Part shown: in pieces, positions 45,413 to 54,392 of the stretch
How positions within the stretch are numbered: position 1 is the first letter of the stretch
How the letters are laid out: the number at the start of each line of letters is the position of its first letter
Assembly: GCA_963800975.1 (NCBI GenBank)
Contig: CAWDDB010000014.1
Span: 186,001 to 250,000, forward strand
Length of the DNA: 64,000 nt
Direction of reading: 5' to 3'
DNA from: JALYGY01 sp963800975
Lineage (GTDB): Bacteria; Actinomycetota; Rubrobacteria; Rubrobacterales; Rubrobacteraceae
Notes under the pieces: generated by a model
What the model was told of the DNA's origin: nothing
What the model saw: only the letters and a program-made list of their open reading frames with translations
The model's database searches: none
Made by a program: the position numbers and the translations under genes

Positions 45413-45742
45413 CTTCCTCCTTCTTGCCCTGAGAGGACGCGAAAGATCCCCTCGTCCCGTTACGTATCGCGCACCAGCTTACAGCATGCGAGCAAGGTTG
45501 CGCATCCCCCAATTGGGCTAATTTGCAGTAGAAAAGTATAGCGAGGTTCGGAATAAATGCTGGAGATCCCACCGCCTGAGCGGGTTCCTCGAAGGCCGCG
45601 AAGCCTCCCGGTTTCCTCGCAACTTCCTGAGCAGCGATCTCGGGAGACGTGCCGATCGTCAGAGATGTGGATACCGTTGTTGCCACCGTGAGATCGCGTA
45701 GCTGATTTTCATGTGTATCTGTTACTGGCGAAGGGAGACTCG
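45413..45742. other. Gene-less interval of about 330 bases
   Basis: No frame has convincing coding character. The left part should hold the promoter of the DUF11 gene, though I cannot pick clear boxes. GC content drops toward 45700. The sequence AAGGGAGA at the right edge may serve the small frame that follows. Confidence 0.4.
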
Positions 45743-46099
45743 GTGTTTAAGCAAGCTATGCTTTTGCCTTCTTCTATTGTCTCCTGCGTGTTCAAGATGT
45801 CAGCGAGATGGGCGACGTTCGCGATCATGCTTGGGGTTGTGATATTGCCGGCAGCGAGCGCGGCCCAGGAAACGCCCGAGAAGCCAAACATCCTGCGAGA
45901 CATGGTCCTTCACGATCCAGAGGTAGAGAAAGCGGGCCTGGTGCGGGCGCGGCGGCCGACCGGCGAAGATGTGAAGCAGGAGAAAAACTACGCCTATGAT
46001 CTGCGTCACTGGACGACGCAGCTCGTGCCTTTGGTTTCGCCAGAGTCGGGAAACGCGTGGGCCAGCGACGTGGCGGTCAGACGGGCGCGCTGGGCGTAG
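45743..46099 (+). CDS. Possible small exported protein, doubtful
   Basis: A GTG at 45743 follows AAGGGAGA by a short gap. The frame encodes a hydrophobic, signal-like stretch (ARWATFAIMLGVVILPAASA) and then a charged region (KPNILRDMVLHDPEVEKAG). The last 94 bases overlap the 3' end of the acyltransferase gene on the other strand, so the C-terminus may be spurious. It looks like a truncated or decayed small secreted protein in a lower-GC spot. Confidence 0.3.
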   Translation: MFKQAMLLPSSIVSCVFKMSARWATFAIMLGVVILPAASAAQETPEKPNILRDMVLHDPEVEKAGLVRARRPTGEDVKQEKNYAYDLRHWTTQLVPLVSPESGNAWASDVAVRRARWA

Positions 46100-48117
46100 C
46101 CCTCCGAGGTGTAGTGGGTACCGTCCTCGATAAACCACCCGTACTCGGCCGCCGATGCCCAGTCGAACACCCGCATGTTCGGGTATCTGGAGCAGGCATC
46201 GACCAGGGTGCGGTCCCAGAGCTGCATGTTGGCCTCCGCGTAGGGCCCGCTCTCGAGCAGAGACTTCGGGTTGACCCAAAGGACTGGCCTTTCGCCGACC
46301 ACCGACATCATGCGTTCGATCCGGGCCATCCGACCGAAAGTGGAGCCGGCGTAGATGTTGGCGGTGTCGTTGGTGCCGAGCGCGATCACCCAGCACCCCC
46401 GGAAGCCCTCCGACACCATCTGTCGGGCCACGTCGTAGCCGTTGGTCTGCTCGGAGAGCGTCTCGACTATCGACCTCGCGCCCGAGATCTGGATCCACTG
46501 GGAGGTCGCGCCGACCTGCGCGAACCGCGCGTCCAGGCGTTGATCGGGGTCGGGCAGGTAGCTGGGCATGATCATGCCCTCCGAGGTGGAGTCGCCGATG
46601 TACGCGACGGCGCGACAGGAGGTGCGCGTGGCCAATGCCTCCCTCCGCGTCTCGGTCTCCTTCGTCTCGGACTTCTTTGCCTCGGCCTTCGGCACGGCTT
46701 TCCGTGAGTCAGGCTCCTGGGACTCGGCTTTCTGCGTAAGTTCGGTTGCCGCCGCAGGGGTGTCGGTGGGCGTAGCAGCGGGCGCACGGTTTGCTGAGAT
46801 CTTGATCTCAGCGGGGGCGCTTCCTATAGGCGGCATACCACCTCGGCCGTCGGCGCCGGTTCCAACGACCCCGGCCAGGCTGGCGCCGTCCAGCGCCAGG
46901 ACGCCAATCGCCGCGACCGAGACCAGCCCTGCGGCATACCGGCGCCGCTGGCAGCGGCGGTGGATCCATCGCGGGACGGCCTGTCGCGGCCCCCTCCGGC
47001 GCCAGGCGCCAGATCTGGCCTGCTCCCAGAGGCGCCCGAGCGCGCCGCGCCGGATCGGCTCCTCCACGAAACGCCAGGACAGGGCTGCCACGACGATGGT
47101 CGCCGCCACCTGGAGGACCTGCAGGGTAGGGTCCGGGCCTCGCTGCAGGCTCGGGGTCGTGAGCGCGATGATCGGGTAGTGCCACAAGTAGATGCCGTAG
47201 GAGCGCACCCCGATCCAGCGCAGCAGTGTCCATCCGAGTGCCGGGCCCAGCCAGCTGGAGGGGTGGGCCACGGCGGCCACGACCATCACCGTCGCCACCG
47301 AGAGCAGCACGATCCCGCCGCGGTAGATCGATGCGGAGTACGTGTCGGTCTGCCAGACCAGGAGGGCTATAGTTGCCAACCCGACAACCCCAACACCGTC
47401 CAGGAGAAACCGGCGCCGACGTGGGAGGTCGGTGTGAAGGTGGCGGCTCGGCCACACCATTGCCAGGGCTGCGCCGAGGAGAAGACCGAAGGCACGGGTG
47501 TCGGTACCTTCGTAGACCCTCGTGGGGTCTACCCCAGGCTGGTAGAGCACCGCCATGGCGATGGCCGATACCGCCGCGGCCGCCAGGGTCAGGCCCACAA
47601 GCTGGTAACGCCCGCGGGTGTAACGCAGGCCGATCCAGAGCAGGAAAGGCCAGATCAGGTAAAACTGTTCCTCCACAGCCAGGGACCAGAGGTGGTCGAG
47701 CGGCGGGGGTGGCCCGAAGCGAGCGAAGTAGGAGGCCTCACTAATGATGTTCCACCAGTTGCTCATGTAGACGGCGGCGGCGGCCACGTATCCCCTGAGG
47801 CTTGGCAGCTGGGAGGGGTCGACCAGGGTGACCCAGGCCACCACCACCGCGAGCATCAGGAAGAGGGCTGGCAGTAGCCGCCTAGCCCTTCGGAGCCAGA
47901 AGTCGCCGAGTCGAAGGTGCCCCACGGCTTCGCGCTGCCCGAGGAGCAGGTCGGTTATCAGGTAACCGCTCAGCGTGAAGAACACACCCACGCCGAGCAG
48001 CCCTCCCTGCGCCCAGCCTAGCTGCAGGTGGTAGGCGATGACGGCGAGCACCGCGATGGCCCGCAGCCCATCCAGCCCGGGCATGTAGCGTTGGGACTTT
48101 CCGACCGGCTTAGGCAA
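46006..48117 (-). CDS. Membrane acyltransferase (OafA/YrhL type) fused to an SGNH hydrolase-like domain
   Basis: The N-terminal 400 residues form an acyltransferase-3 domain with about ten or eleven transmembrane helices. These include PGLDGLRAIAVLAVIAYHLQLGW with the catalytic His, and VGVFFTLSGYLITDLL. After a Glu/Lys/Thr-rich linker comes an outer SGNH-type domain: YIGDSTSEGM (nucleophile Ser), ALGTNDTANIY and DGTHYTSEGYAQRA with the DxxH pair. Such fusions O-acetylate cell-wall sugars or surface polysaccharides outside the membrane. The TTG at 48117 has GAGGGGG six bases upstream, better than the TTG at 48132. The protein has 703 residues. Confidence 0.9.
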   Translation of the reverse strand: MPKPVGKSQRYMPGLDGLRAIAVLAVIAYHLQLGWAQGGLLGVGVFFTLSGYLITDLLLGQREAVGHLRLGDFWLRRARRLLPALFLMLAVVVAWVTLVDPSQLPSLRGYVAAAAVYMSNWWNIISEASYFARFGPPPPLDHLWSLAVEEQFYLIWPFLLWIGLRYTRGRYQLVGLTLAAAAVSAIAMAVLYQPGVDPTRVYEGTDTRAFGLLLGAALAMVWPSRHLHTDLPRRRRFLLDGVGVVGLATIALLVWQTDTYSASIYRGGIVLLSVATVMVVAAVAHPSSWLGPALGWTLLRWIGVRSYGIYLWHYPIIALTTPSLQRGPDPTLQVLQVAATIVVAALSWRFVEEPIRRGALGRLWEQARSGAWRRRGPRQAVPRWIHRRCQRRRYAAGLVSVAAIGVLALDGASLAGVVGTGADGRGGMPPIGSAPAEIKISANRAPAATPTDTPAAATELTQKAESQEPDSRKAVPKAEAKKSETKETETRREALATRTSCRAVAYIGDSTSEGMIMPSYLPDPDQRLDARFAQVGATSQWIQISGARSIVETLSEQTNGYDVARQMVSEGFRGCWVIALGTNDTANIYAGSTFGRMARIERMMSVVGERPVLWVNPKSLLESGPYAEANMQLWDRTLVDACSRYPNMRVFDWASAAEYGWFIEDGTHYTSEGYAQRARLTATSLAHAFPDSGETKGTSCVVQ

Positions 48118-48502
48118 GAAGCGCCCCCTCAAAGCCGGCGTCGGCCCGAGCGCCCATCTGGGCGAGTTCGTATACCGGCCTGCCCGGATCGGGGCATAGC
48201 CTGTCTCCGGGTCTCAGGTCGTTTCTGCGGTTACCAAAGAGTCTATCCGCCATCGTTCTTTCGCCGCGCGAAGCCTGCATGCTTGACGCTAACCATAGCA
48301 ACAACCTGCGCGGGAGTCACCCGCCGCGTAGCCTGTTCCCGGCTATCCGTCAGGGATGTTGACCGTAGCAGGCAAGCCCGTATCTCCAGGGAAACCAGCG
48401 CCTACGCGACCGCGGGACGGTCGCGTAGGCGGATAGGACCAGGACCCAAGCAGCTCCACTACCCGCGTGAACCCCTTCGATGCGCTCGCGCCGTCTCGGG
48501 CT
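48118..48502. other. Intergenic region between divergent acyltransferase and transporter genes
   Basis: About 385 bases separate the two divergent genes. A 47-codon minus-strand frame (48253-48110) overlaps the acyltransferase start and could be a leader ORF, but nothing supports it. An inverted repeat ACCGCGGG-type element is near 48415-48430 (GCGACCGCGGGACGGTCGC). The right edge leads to the promoter of the transporter. Confidence 0.4.
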
Positions 48503-48508
48503 TAGAAT
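48503..48508 (+). promoter_or_regulatory. -10 box of the DMT transporter gene
   Basis: TAGAAT ends eight bases before the GTG at 48517, leaving no room for a Shine-Dalgarno. If used, it would give a leaderless transcript. The -35 is weak. Confidence 0.4.
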
Positions 48509-48516
48509 CACTCCTC

Positions 48517-49404
48517 GTGACGAGCGAGAAAGGCAGAGGGGTGGTGCTGACGGAGCTGTCGCTTGTGGCGGCGGCCGTCTTCTGGGGCAGCAACTACGCG
48601 GCGACGAAGTACGCCTCCGGTCACCTGCCACAGCTACCCATCGTAACCTTCCGGTTCGTAGTCGGGGGGCTGCTGCTCCTGCTCGTGCTGCGGCTGCTCG
48701 AGCCCGAGAGCAGGCTGAAGAAGGGCGACCTTCTGCCGATGGCGGGGCTTGGCTGCCTGGGCGTCGGGGTGGCGCAGACCGCGTTCACCTACGGGGTGAG
48801 CATGACGAGCACCTCCAACACCGGCCTCGTGTTCGCGACGGCCCCGATCTGGGGCCTGCTGCTGGGTTCGGTGCTCGGGCTGGAGCGGCCGACACGCTGG
48901 GGCGTTCTCGGCGTGGCGCTCTCCGTGGTCGGCGTCGCGGCCGTCTTCAGGGAGGGGCTGGTGGGAGCAGAGGGCGCCAGCCTCCTCGGGGACTGCTTTA
49001 TCCTGGTCGCTGCCGTCGCCGTCGGCGCCTACACCGTGTTCTCCATGCGCGTTCTGGAGCATCACTCTCCCCTCGCGGTCGCGACCTACCCGACGCTCTT
49101 CGCGGCCCCCCTGGTCCTCGTCCTCGCCACCCCCGACTTCGCCGGCCTCGACTGGCGGGCGGTGGACAGTGGGGCGTGGGCCGCCGTCGGGTTCTCGGCC
49201 GTCTTCGCAACCGCCTACGCGTTCGCCGCCTGGCAGAGGGGTATCAGATACATCGGCGCCAACAGGGTGCTCGTCTACCAGTACCTCATAACCCTCACGG
49301 GCGTGGCCTCGGGCATCATATTCTTCGGGGAGAGGCTCGGGGTAGACAAGATCCTCGGCGGGGCCGTGATCCTCCTCGGCGTGTACCTCGCCAGGCGCCC
49401 TTAG
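48517..49404 (+). CDS. DMT-superfamily transporter (EamA family)
   Basis: The 295-residue membrane protein has ten transmembrane helices made of two EamA repeats. The first begins SLVAAAVFWGSNYAATKYAS, and the second begins DCFILVAAVAVGAYTVFSMR. The characteristic QYLITLTGVASGIIFFGE lies near the end. Such carriers export or import small metabolites; the substrate is unknown. I start at the GTG at 48517 because a TAGAAT box lies just upstream. GTG codons at 48541 and 48544 with an AGAGGGG box are an alternative. The long frame further upstream is not coding. Confidence 0.9.
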   Translation: MTSEKGRGVVLTELSLVAAAVFWGSNYAATKYASGHLPQLPIVTFRFVVGGLLLLLVLRLLEPESRLKKGDLLPMAGLGCLGVGVAQTAFTYGVSMTSTSNTGLVFATAPIWGLLLGSVLGLERPTRWGVLGVALSVVGVAAVFREGLVGAEGASLLGDCFILVAAVAVGAYTVFSMRVLEHHSPLAVATYPTLFAAPLVLVLATPDFAGLDWRAVDSGAWAAVGFSAVFATAYAFAAWQRGIRYIGANRVLVYQYLITLTGVASGIIFFGERLGVDKILGGAVILLGVYLARRP

Positions 49405-49477
49405 GGCAAGGAGGAGGCGCGAGACGCGCTCGTATAGAATGGCTGTCCTCGTAGGCGTCTGAACGAGAGGAGCTGGC

Positions 49478-50023
49478 GTGGCCCATCCCTGGCACGACAT
49501 CCCGACGGGAGAAAAGGCCCCCGAGGAGTTCAACGCCCTGATCGAGATCCCCAAGGGTTCGAAGGTCAAGTACGAGCTGGACAAGGACACCGGTCTTCTG
49601 ATGGTGGACCGCATCCTCTACTCGTCCGTGATCTACCCCGCAAACTACGGCTTTATCCCGCGCACCCTCGGCGACGACGACGACCCGCTCGACCTGCTGG
49701 TCGTGATGCAGGAGGTCGTCGAGCCCCTGGCCATCATGCGGGTGCGCCCGATCGGGATGATGCACATGGTGGACGAGGGACAGGACGACGAGAAGATCAT
49801 CTGCGTCCACCTCGACGACCCCGAGTACAGGGACTTCGAGCACTACGACGAGCTCCCCCCGCACCGGATCGAGGAACTGCAGCGCTTTTTCCTCGACTAC
49901 AAGGTGCTCGAGGGCAAGGAGGTCGACGTGGGAGACTTCGAAGGCCCGGAGGAGGCCAGGGACACCGTCAGGGACGCGATGGACCTCTACGCAAAGCATT
50001 TCGAGGCGACGGGGAAGGAGTGA
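49478..50023 (+). CDS. ppa: Inorganic pyrophosphatase
   Basis: The 181-residue soluble family I pyrophosphatase hydrolyses diphosphate and pulls biosynthetic reactions forward. Active-site segments are clear: EIPKGSKVKYELDKDTG, YPANYGFIPRTLGDDDDPLDLLVV with the cluster of metal-binding Asp residues, and DDEKIICVHLDDP. The start is a GTG at 49478 with a GAGAGGAG box upstream. It is followed after four bases by the pterin dehydratase gene. Confidence 0.97.
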   Translation: MAHPWHDIPTGEKAPEEFNALIEIPKGSKVKYELDKDTGLLMVDRILYSSVIYPANYGFIPRTLGDDDDPLDLLVVMQEVVEPLAIMRVRPIGMMHMVDEGQDDEKIICVHLDDPEYRDFEHYDELPPHRIEELQRFFLDYKVLEGKEVDVGDFEGPEEARDTVRDAMDLYAKHFEATGKE

Positions 50024-50027
50024 CGGG

Positions 50028-50357
50028 ATGTCAGACCTCGCGAGCAAGCACTGCGTGCCGTGCAGGGGCAACGTACCCGCGCTCGCAGGAGAGGAACTAA
50101 CTGGGCTCTCTCGCCAGGTGCCCGAGTGGGAGGTTGTCGAGGGCCATCACCTCGCGAGGGAGTTCGGCTTCGGGAACTTCCGGGAGGCCCTGGACTTCGT
50201 GAACCTGGTCGGTGAGCTCGCGGAGGAGCAGGGCCACCACCCCGATATCGAGCTCGGCTGGGGACGCGCCGCTCTCACCATCTTCACCCACAAGATAGAC
50301 GGCCTCACGCAGAGCGACTTCATCCTCGCGGCGAAGGTAAACCGTCTCTACGCCTAG
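50028..50357 (+). CDS. 4a-hydroxytetrahydrobiopterin dehydratase (pterin carbinolamine dehydratase)
   Basis: The 109-residue protein matches the PCD/DCoH family, which recycles pterin cofactors of aromatic amino acid hydroxylases. The N-terminal CVPCRGNVPAL and the active-site GHHPDIELGWGRAALTIFTHKIDGLTQ, with the catalytic histidines, are present. Its ATG is four bases after the ppa stop and has a GGAGTGACGGG region upstream, so the two are co-transcribed. No aromatic hydroxylase gene is visible in the window. Confidence 0.94.
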   Translation: MSDLASKHCVPCRGNVPALAGEELTGLSRQVPEWEVVEGHHLAREFGFGNFREALDFVNLVGELAEEQGHHPDIELGWGRAALTIFTHKIDGLTQSDFILAAKVNRLYA

Positions 50358-50413
50358 CCCCGAAGGCCTGATGGCCCCTCTCTCGTAAAGGTCCGCCTTT
50401 TCCGGTTAGGACC

Positions 50414-51016
50414 CTAGAACTCGAAGATGATGCGGGCTTTCTTGTTGCGTCGCCGGCGACGCAGCAGCAGCCACAGAAGGAGCACGGTTCCCACGACCAC
50501 GAGCCCAGTGCCGGAGGTCAGGAACGCGACCAGGCTGCTCTGGGTGGTGGCCGCCGCCGGACGCTGCTGGATCTCCTCCGGAGTCGCCGTGCCCTCGATG
50601 ATCTCCTTGAAGTTCCGCAGGTCCTGCTCGAGCATGATCTGGGGGTTCGCGACGAGCCTCGAGGCGACGTCGCCAGCCCGTCCGCCGGGCGCGTCCCAGT
50701 AGTTCATCTGGACCTCGATGCGGGTGCGGTTGGGGGTAACCTCCCTGAACCTTACCTGACCCGAGGTCTGGACCTCGCCGTTCTCGGTGTTCCAACCGAT
50801 GGCCTCGTCCTTTTCGTCCTGCGTGGTCTTGGCGTCGAACTCCAGGCTGGTGCCAAGCGGTCCCTTGACCCTCCAGCGCGTCGTGTCCGGACCCGTCGCG
50901 CGTACCTCCTCGACGTTTGCCATGAACCGGGGCAGGTTTTCGAGGGTCTGCCAGTATCCGTAGGCTTCCTGGACCGGCGCCTCGACCTCTATGCTTCCTT
51001 CGACCCGCTGCGGCAT
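50414..51016 (-). CDS. Membrane-anchored SRPBCC (cyclase/dehydrase-type) protein
   Basis: The 200-residue protein has an N-terminal START-like hydrophobic-pocket domain. It begins QRVEGSIEVEAPVQEAYGYWQTLENLPRFM, with VRFREVTPNRTRIEVQMNYW later. A short linker and a C-terminal transmembrane helix follow (TGLVVVGTVLLLWLLL), then a basic tail RRRRRNKKAR. The domain therefore faces the cytosol or the outside on a single anchor. The ATG at 51016 has GGAGGTACGG upstream, so the longer frame to 51319 is not used. The ligand is unknown. Confidence 0.88.
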   Translation of the reverse strand: MPQRVEGSIEVEAPVQEAYGYWQTLENLPRFMANVEEVRATGPDTTRWRVKGPLGTSLEFDAKTTQDEKDEAIGWNTENGEVQTSGQVRFREVTPNRTRIEVQMNYWDAPGGRAGDVASRLVANPQIMLEQDLRNFKEIIEGTATPEEIQQRPAAATTQSSLVAFLTSGTGLVVVGTVLLLWLLLRRRRRNKKARIIFEF

Positions 51017-51174
51017 CCGTACCTCCGTATCGCTCCGTATGGCCGGCCTTCTTACCCCGCCCACAGTAAGCCGAAACAGGCCCTCGCGGGCGCGGCGGAG
51101 CCCATACGATGACTTCGAAGCCCGTCGGGTTCGGGAGTAGGGAGGCGCTCGCCGAAAGGCTCGCTTCGGGTGTA

Positions 51175-51205
51175 GGGAGTCGGGTATTGCTTTTCCCCGA
51201 CTCCC
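51175..51205. terminator. Hairpin terminator after the gal operon
   Basis: GGGAGTCGGG (51175-51184) pairs with CCCGACTCCC (51196-51205) around a loop of 11 bases. It lies about 60 bases beyond the galK stop and can work in both directions. No long U-run follows. Confidence 0.6.
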
Positions 51206-51266
51206 CATATATCGGTGGTTTCGTTTGAAGCTCAAGACACAGTTGCAACCACCAATAAACTCCCTA

Positions 51267-52424
51267 TCATCCGTCTCCCGAACGCGTAGGAGGTCCGAAA
51301 CCGCCACTGAGATCCGCAACCTCCGCGCCGGGCGCTGGAACGAACTCGTAGAACACGGGTTCCTCGAAGCCCTGCTCGGAGAACGCCGCCGCGACCTCGC
51401 GCTCGAGGCCGCGGGAATCCGGGGTCTTCACGAGGGCTATGGCGCTGCCGCCGAAGCCAGCGCCGGTCAGCCTGGCGCCGGGCGCGCCTGACTCCAGGGC
51501 CAGCTCGACGAAGGCGTCGAGCTCGCGCGTGGAGATCTCGAAGTCGTCGCGCATCGAGGCGTGGGAGGCATACATCAAGCGCCCCAGCTCGTCGTAGTTC
51601 CCCGCCCTCAGAGCTCGCGCGGCCTCTAGCACCCGCGCGTTCTCCGTCACGATGTGCCTTGCTCGTCTGAGCTCCTCGCCAGAGAGGCGGCCGAGGTCCG
51701 CCTCGACCGCGTCCCGCAGTTGCTCCACGCCGAGGGCCTCGGCGGCCCTCTCGCACGCGGCTCGCCTGTCGTTGTACCCGGTGTCGGCGAGACCCCTCTC
51801 GACCCTGGTGTCGCAGACAAGCAGCGTCAGGCCGGTCGGTTCGAGATCCAATGGCACGCTCTCCGCCTCGAGGGATCGGCAGTCCACGAGCAGGGCCGAA
51901 CCTTCCTCGCACAGAAGCGAGGCGTACTGGTCCATGATGCCGCTCTGAACCCCGACAAACTCGTTCTCGGCCCTCTGGCAGAGCAGCGCCAGGTCTTTCC
52001 TCTCCATCCCGTACCCGAAGAGGACGTCGAGGGCGAGGGCGGTCGCCGACTCTATGGCGGCCGAGGATGAGAGCCCCGACGCCAGGGGGACGTCACCGGA
52101 GAAGGCTGCCTGGAAGGTTCCCACCTCACGCCCAGCCTCCTCTAGGGCCCACGCCACCCCGCGCGGGTAGTCGGCCCAGGAAGAGTCTTTGCCGGAGCCC
52201 AGCGGGCGCACCTCGTCGAAGTTCGTCGAGAAGAGACCGCCGCCGCCACGGCCTACCGCGACCGCCACCCTGCGGCCGACGGCGCAGGGCAGGACGAAGC
52301 CGCCGTTGTAGTCCGTGTGCTCGCCGATGATGTTGACGCGCCCGGGGGCGCTCCCCACGAGCTCGGGATCTCCCCCGAAGCGCTCCGCGTAGGCCCTCGC
52401 GGCCCTCTTTTCTATCTCGCGCAA
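51267..52424 (-). CDS. galK: Galactokinase
   Basis: GalK phosphorylates galactose at C1 as the first step of the Leloir pathway. The 385-residue GHMP kinase has the signature GRVNIIGEHTDYNGGFVLP, the ATP loop PLASGLSSSAAIE, GIMDQYASL with the catalytic Asp region, and the C-terminal GARLTGAGFGGSAIAL. TTG at 52424 is the start, with AGGAGCG overlapping the end of galE. It is the last gene of the operon. Confidence 0.97.
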   Translation of the reverse strand: MREIEKRAARAYAERFGGDPELVGSAPGRVNIIGEHTDYNGGFVLPCAVGRRVAVAVGRGGGGLFSTNFDEVRPLGSGKDSSWADYPRGVAWALEEAGREVGTFQAAFSGDVPLASGLSSSAAIESATALALDVLFGYGMERKDLALLCQRAENEFVGVQSGIMDQYASLLCEEGSALLVDCRSLEAESVPLDLEPTGLTLLVCDTRVERGLADTGYNDRRAACERAAEALGVEQLRDAVEADLGRLSGEELRRARHIVTENARVLEAARALRAGNYDELGRLMYASHASMRDDFEISTRELDAFVELALESGAPGARLTGAGFGGSAIALVKTPDSRGLEREVAAAFSEQGFEEPVFYEFVPAPGAEVADLSGGFGPPTRSGDG

Positions 52425-52434
52425 TCCGCGCTCC

Positions 52435-53406
52435 TCAGCCGTACCCGTCGGGGTGTGCCTGCATCCACTCCCAGGCGTCGGAGATCATGGCCTCGAGCTC
52501 TGGCTTCTCAGGCTCCCAGCCGAGCTCGGCCCGGATCCCGTCGCTCGAGGCGACGAGCACAGCCGGGTCGCCGGCGCGCCTCGGCGCATCGACGGCTTCG
52601 ATCGGCCGCTCGGTTACCTCTCGGGCGGCTTCCACGACTTCGCGCACGGAGAAACCCGCGCCGTTGCCCAGGTTGTAGACGCGGTGCTCACCCGGTCTGG
52701 CGCCCTCGAGAGCCAGCAGGTGAGCGCGGCCGAGATCCTCGACGTGGACGTAGTCGCGCACGGCCGTCCCGTCGCGCGTGGTGTAGTCCGTGCCGAACAC
52801 CTTGACCGGTTCGTCCTCCGATAACGCCGCCCCGAGAACCAGCGGTATTAGGTGCGTCTCGGGGTGGTGATCCTCACCGAAGCGGCCGCTCGCTCCGGCG
52901 ACGTTGAAGTAGCGGAGGCTCGTGGCCATAAGGCCGCGGGCCGCGGCGACGGCCCCGATAACGCGGTCCACCGCGAGCTTAGAGGCGCCGTAGGGGTTGG
53001 TCGGGAACTCGGGCGAGGCCTCGGGTATGGGCACCTCCTCGGGCTGGCCGTAGACGGCCGCGGTCGAGGAGAAGACCAGGCGCGGCACGCCCGCGTCGCG
53101 CATCGCCTCGAGGAGGTTGAGGGTGCCGCAAACGTTGTTGCGGAAGTAGCGTTCCGGCTGCTCGACGGACTCTCCGACGAGCGAGAGCGCCGCGAAGTGG
53201 AGCACCCCGTCGAAGCCCTCGGAGAGTACTTCCCGCGCAGCCCCTTCGAGGAGGTCTCCCCGCACGAACCCGCACCCCTGCGGAACGGCCATCTCGTGCC
53301 CGGTAGAGAGGTTGTCCAGCACCACCGTCTCGTGGCCCGCCTCGAGGAGCTGACTGGCCACCACGCTCCCGACGTACCCTGCCCCGCCGGTCACGAGGAG
53401 CTTCAA
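52435..53406 (-). CDS. galE: UDP-glucose 4-epimerase
   Basis: GalE interconverts UDP-galactose and UDP-glucose with bound NAD. The 323-residue short-chain dehydrogenase-type enzyme has GGAGYVGSVVASQLLEAGH (NAD binding, residues 7-25), the SSTAAVYG serine motif and the catalytic YGASK. The TTG start at 53406 overlaps the galT stop as TTGA, so translation is coupled. A helical C-terminal lid completes it. Confidence 0.97.
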   Translation of the reverse strand: MKLLVTGGAGYVGSVVASQLLEAGHETVVLDNLSTGHEMAVPQGCGFVRGDLLEGAAREVLSEGFDGVLHFAALSLVGESVEQPERYFRNNVCGTLNLLEAMRDAGVPRLVFSSTAAVYGQPEEVPIPEASPEFPTNPYGASKLAVDRVIGAVAAARGLMATSLRYFNVAGASGRFGEDHHPETHLIPLVLGAALSEDEPVKVFGTDYTTRDGTAVRDYVHVEDLGRAHLLALEGARPGEHRVYNLGNGAGFSVREVVEAAREVTERPIEAVDAPRRAGDPAVLVASSDGIRAELGWEPEKPELEAMISDAWEWMQAHPDGYG

Positions 53407-54392
53407 GAGCCGGCGCCTTCCACGGCCTCCCTGAGCTTCCCGGCGGTCTGCTCGGGCAGGGCGTCCATCACGTAGGCCCCCGCGCCCGTCTCGCTGCCGG
53501 CCAGGTACTTGAGCTTGTCCGCGGTGCGGTTGGGCGGGTAGAACTCGATGTGGAAGTGCGCCACGCCCCCGTAATCTCCGTCGTCCGTCGGAGCCTGGTG
53601 CATGACCATCATGTAGGGCAGCGAGAAGCCAAAGAGCCGGTCGTAGCCGACCAGCAGCCGCTTGAGCACGCCCGCGAGGTCGAGCCTCTCGTCACCGCTG
53701 AGGTCGTCTATGGAAGGGGAGCACCGGTTCGCGTACACGTGGGCTTCGTAGGGGAAGCGGGCGTAGAAAGGAACGAAGGCGGCGAACTGGTCTCCCGCCG
53801 CGACGACGCGCCTCCCGTCGTCCAGCTCCTCCGAGAGCAGGTCGCAGTGCAGGCAGCGGCCCTCGGTCTGCGAGCGATACCGCGCGGCCGACTCGAGCTC
53901 CTTCTTCGGGCGGGGCGGGACAAAGGGATAGCCGTAGATCTGGCCGTGCGGGTGGTGCAACGTGACCCCGATGGCCTCGCCCTTGTTCTCGAAGATAAAG
54001 ACGTACCTGACGAAGTCAAGCGAGCCGAGCTCCGTGTAGCGGTCGGCCCACACCTCGATGAGGTTCCGGATCCGCCTGGTGCTCATCCCCGCCAGCGTGG
54101 CGTCGTGGTCGTCGGAGTAGAGGACCACCTCGCAGATGCCGCGCCCCGGGGCCGTGGGCGTGAGCGGGGTTCCCCTCTCCTCCAGCTCTGGGGCATCGGG
54201 CGCGAAGGACGGGAACCTGTTCTCGAACACCACGATATCGTAGGACTCGCGGGGCACCTCGGTCGGGATGCCGCCTGGCTGCGTGGGGTCCAGCGGACAG
54301 TACTCTGCCGGCGGCAAGAACGTGCGGTCCTGGCGGTGGGAGGCGTAGGCCACCCACTCCCCGAGCGTCGGGTCCCAACGCAGCTCGTTCAA
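53403..54392 (-). CDS. galT: Galactose-1-phosphate uridylyltransferase
   Basis: GalT transfers UMP between UDP-glucose and galactose-1-phosphate. The active-site motif HHPHGQIYGYPF contains the nucleophile His. CLHC and PTDDGDYGGVAHFHIEFYPP with the second histidine pair follow the family order. The open frame extends to 54494, but the TTG at 54392 is the natural start (LNELRWDPTLGEWV). It overlaps the stop of a 29-codon upstream ORF as TTGA. This gives 329 residues, the usual size. Confidence 0.96.
   Translation of the reverse strand: MNELRWDPTLGEWVAYASHRQDRTFLPPAEYCPLDPTQPGGIPTEVPRESYDIVVFENRFPSFAPDAPELEERGTPLTPTAPGRGICEVVLYSDDHDATLAGMSTRRIRNLIEVWADRYTELGSLDFVRYVFIFENKGEAIGVTLHHPHGQIYGYPFVPPRPKKELESAARYRSQTEGRCLHCDLLSEELDDGRRVVAAGDQFAAFVPFYARFPYEAHVYANRCSPSIDDLSGDERLDLAGVLKRLLVGYDRLFGFSLPYMMVMHQAPTDDGDYGGVAHFHIEFYPPNRTADKLKYLAGSETGAGAYVMDALPEQTAGKLREAVEGAGS

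Noticed and set aside
48110..48253. 47-codon leader ORF before the acyltransferase
   Set aside because: It has an ATG and a weak purine stretch, but no natural-looking sequence; it overlaps the real start.
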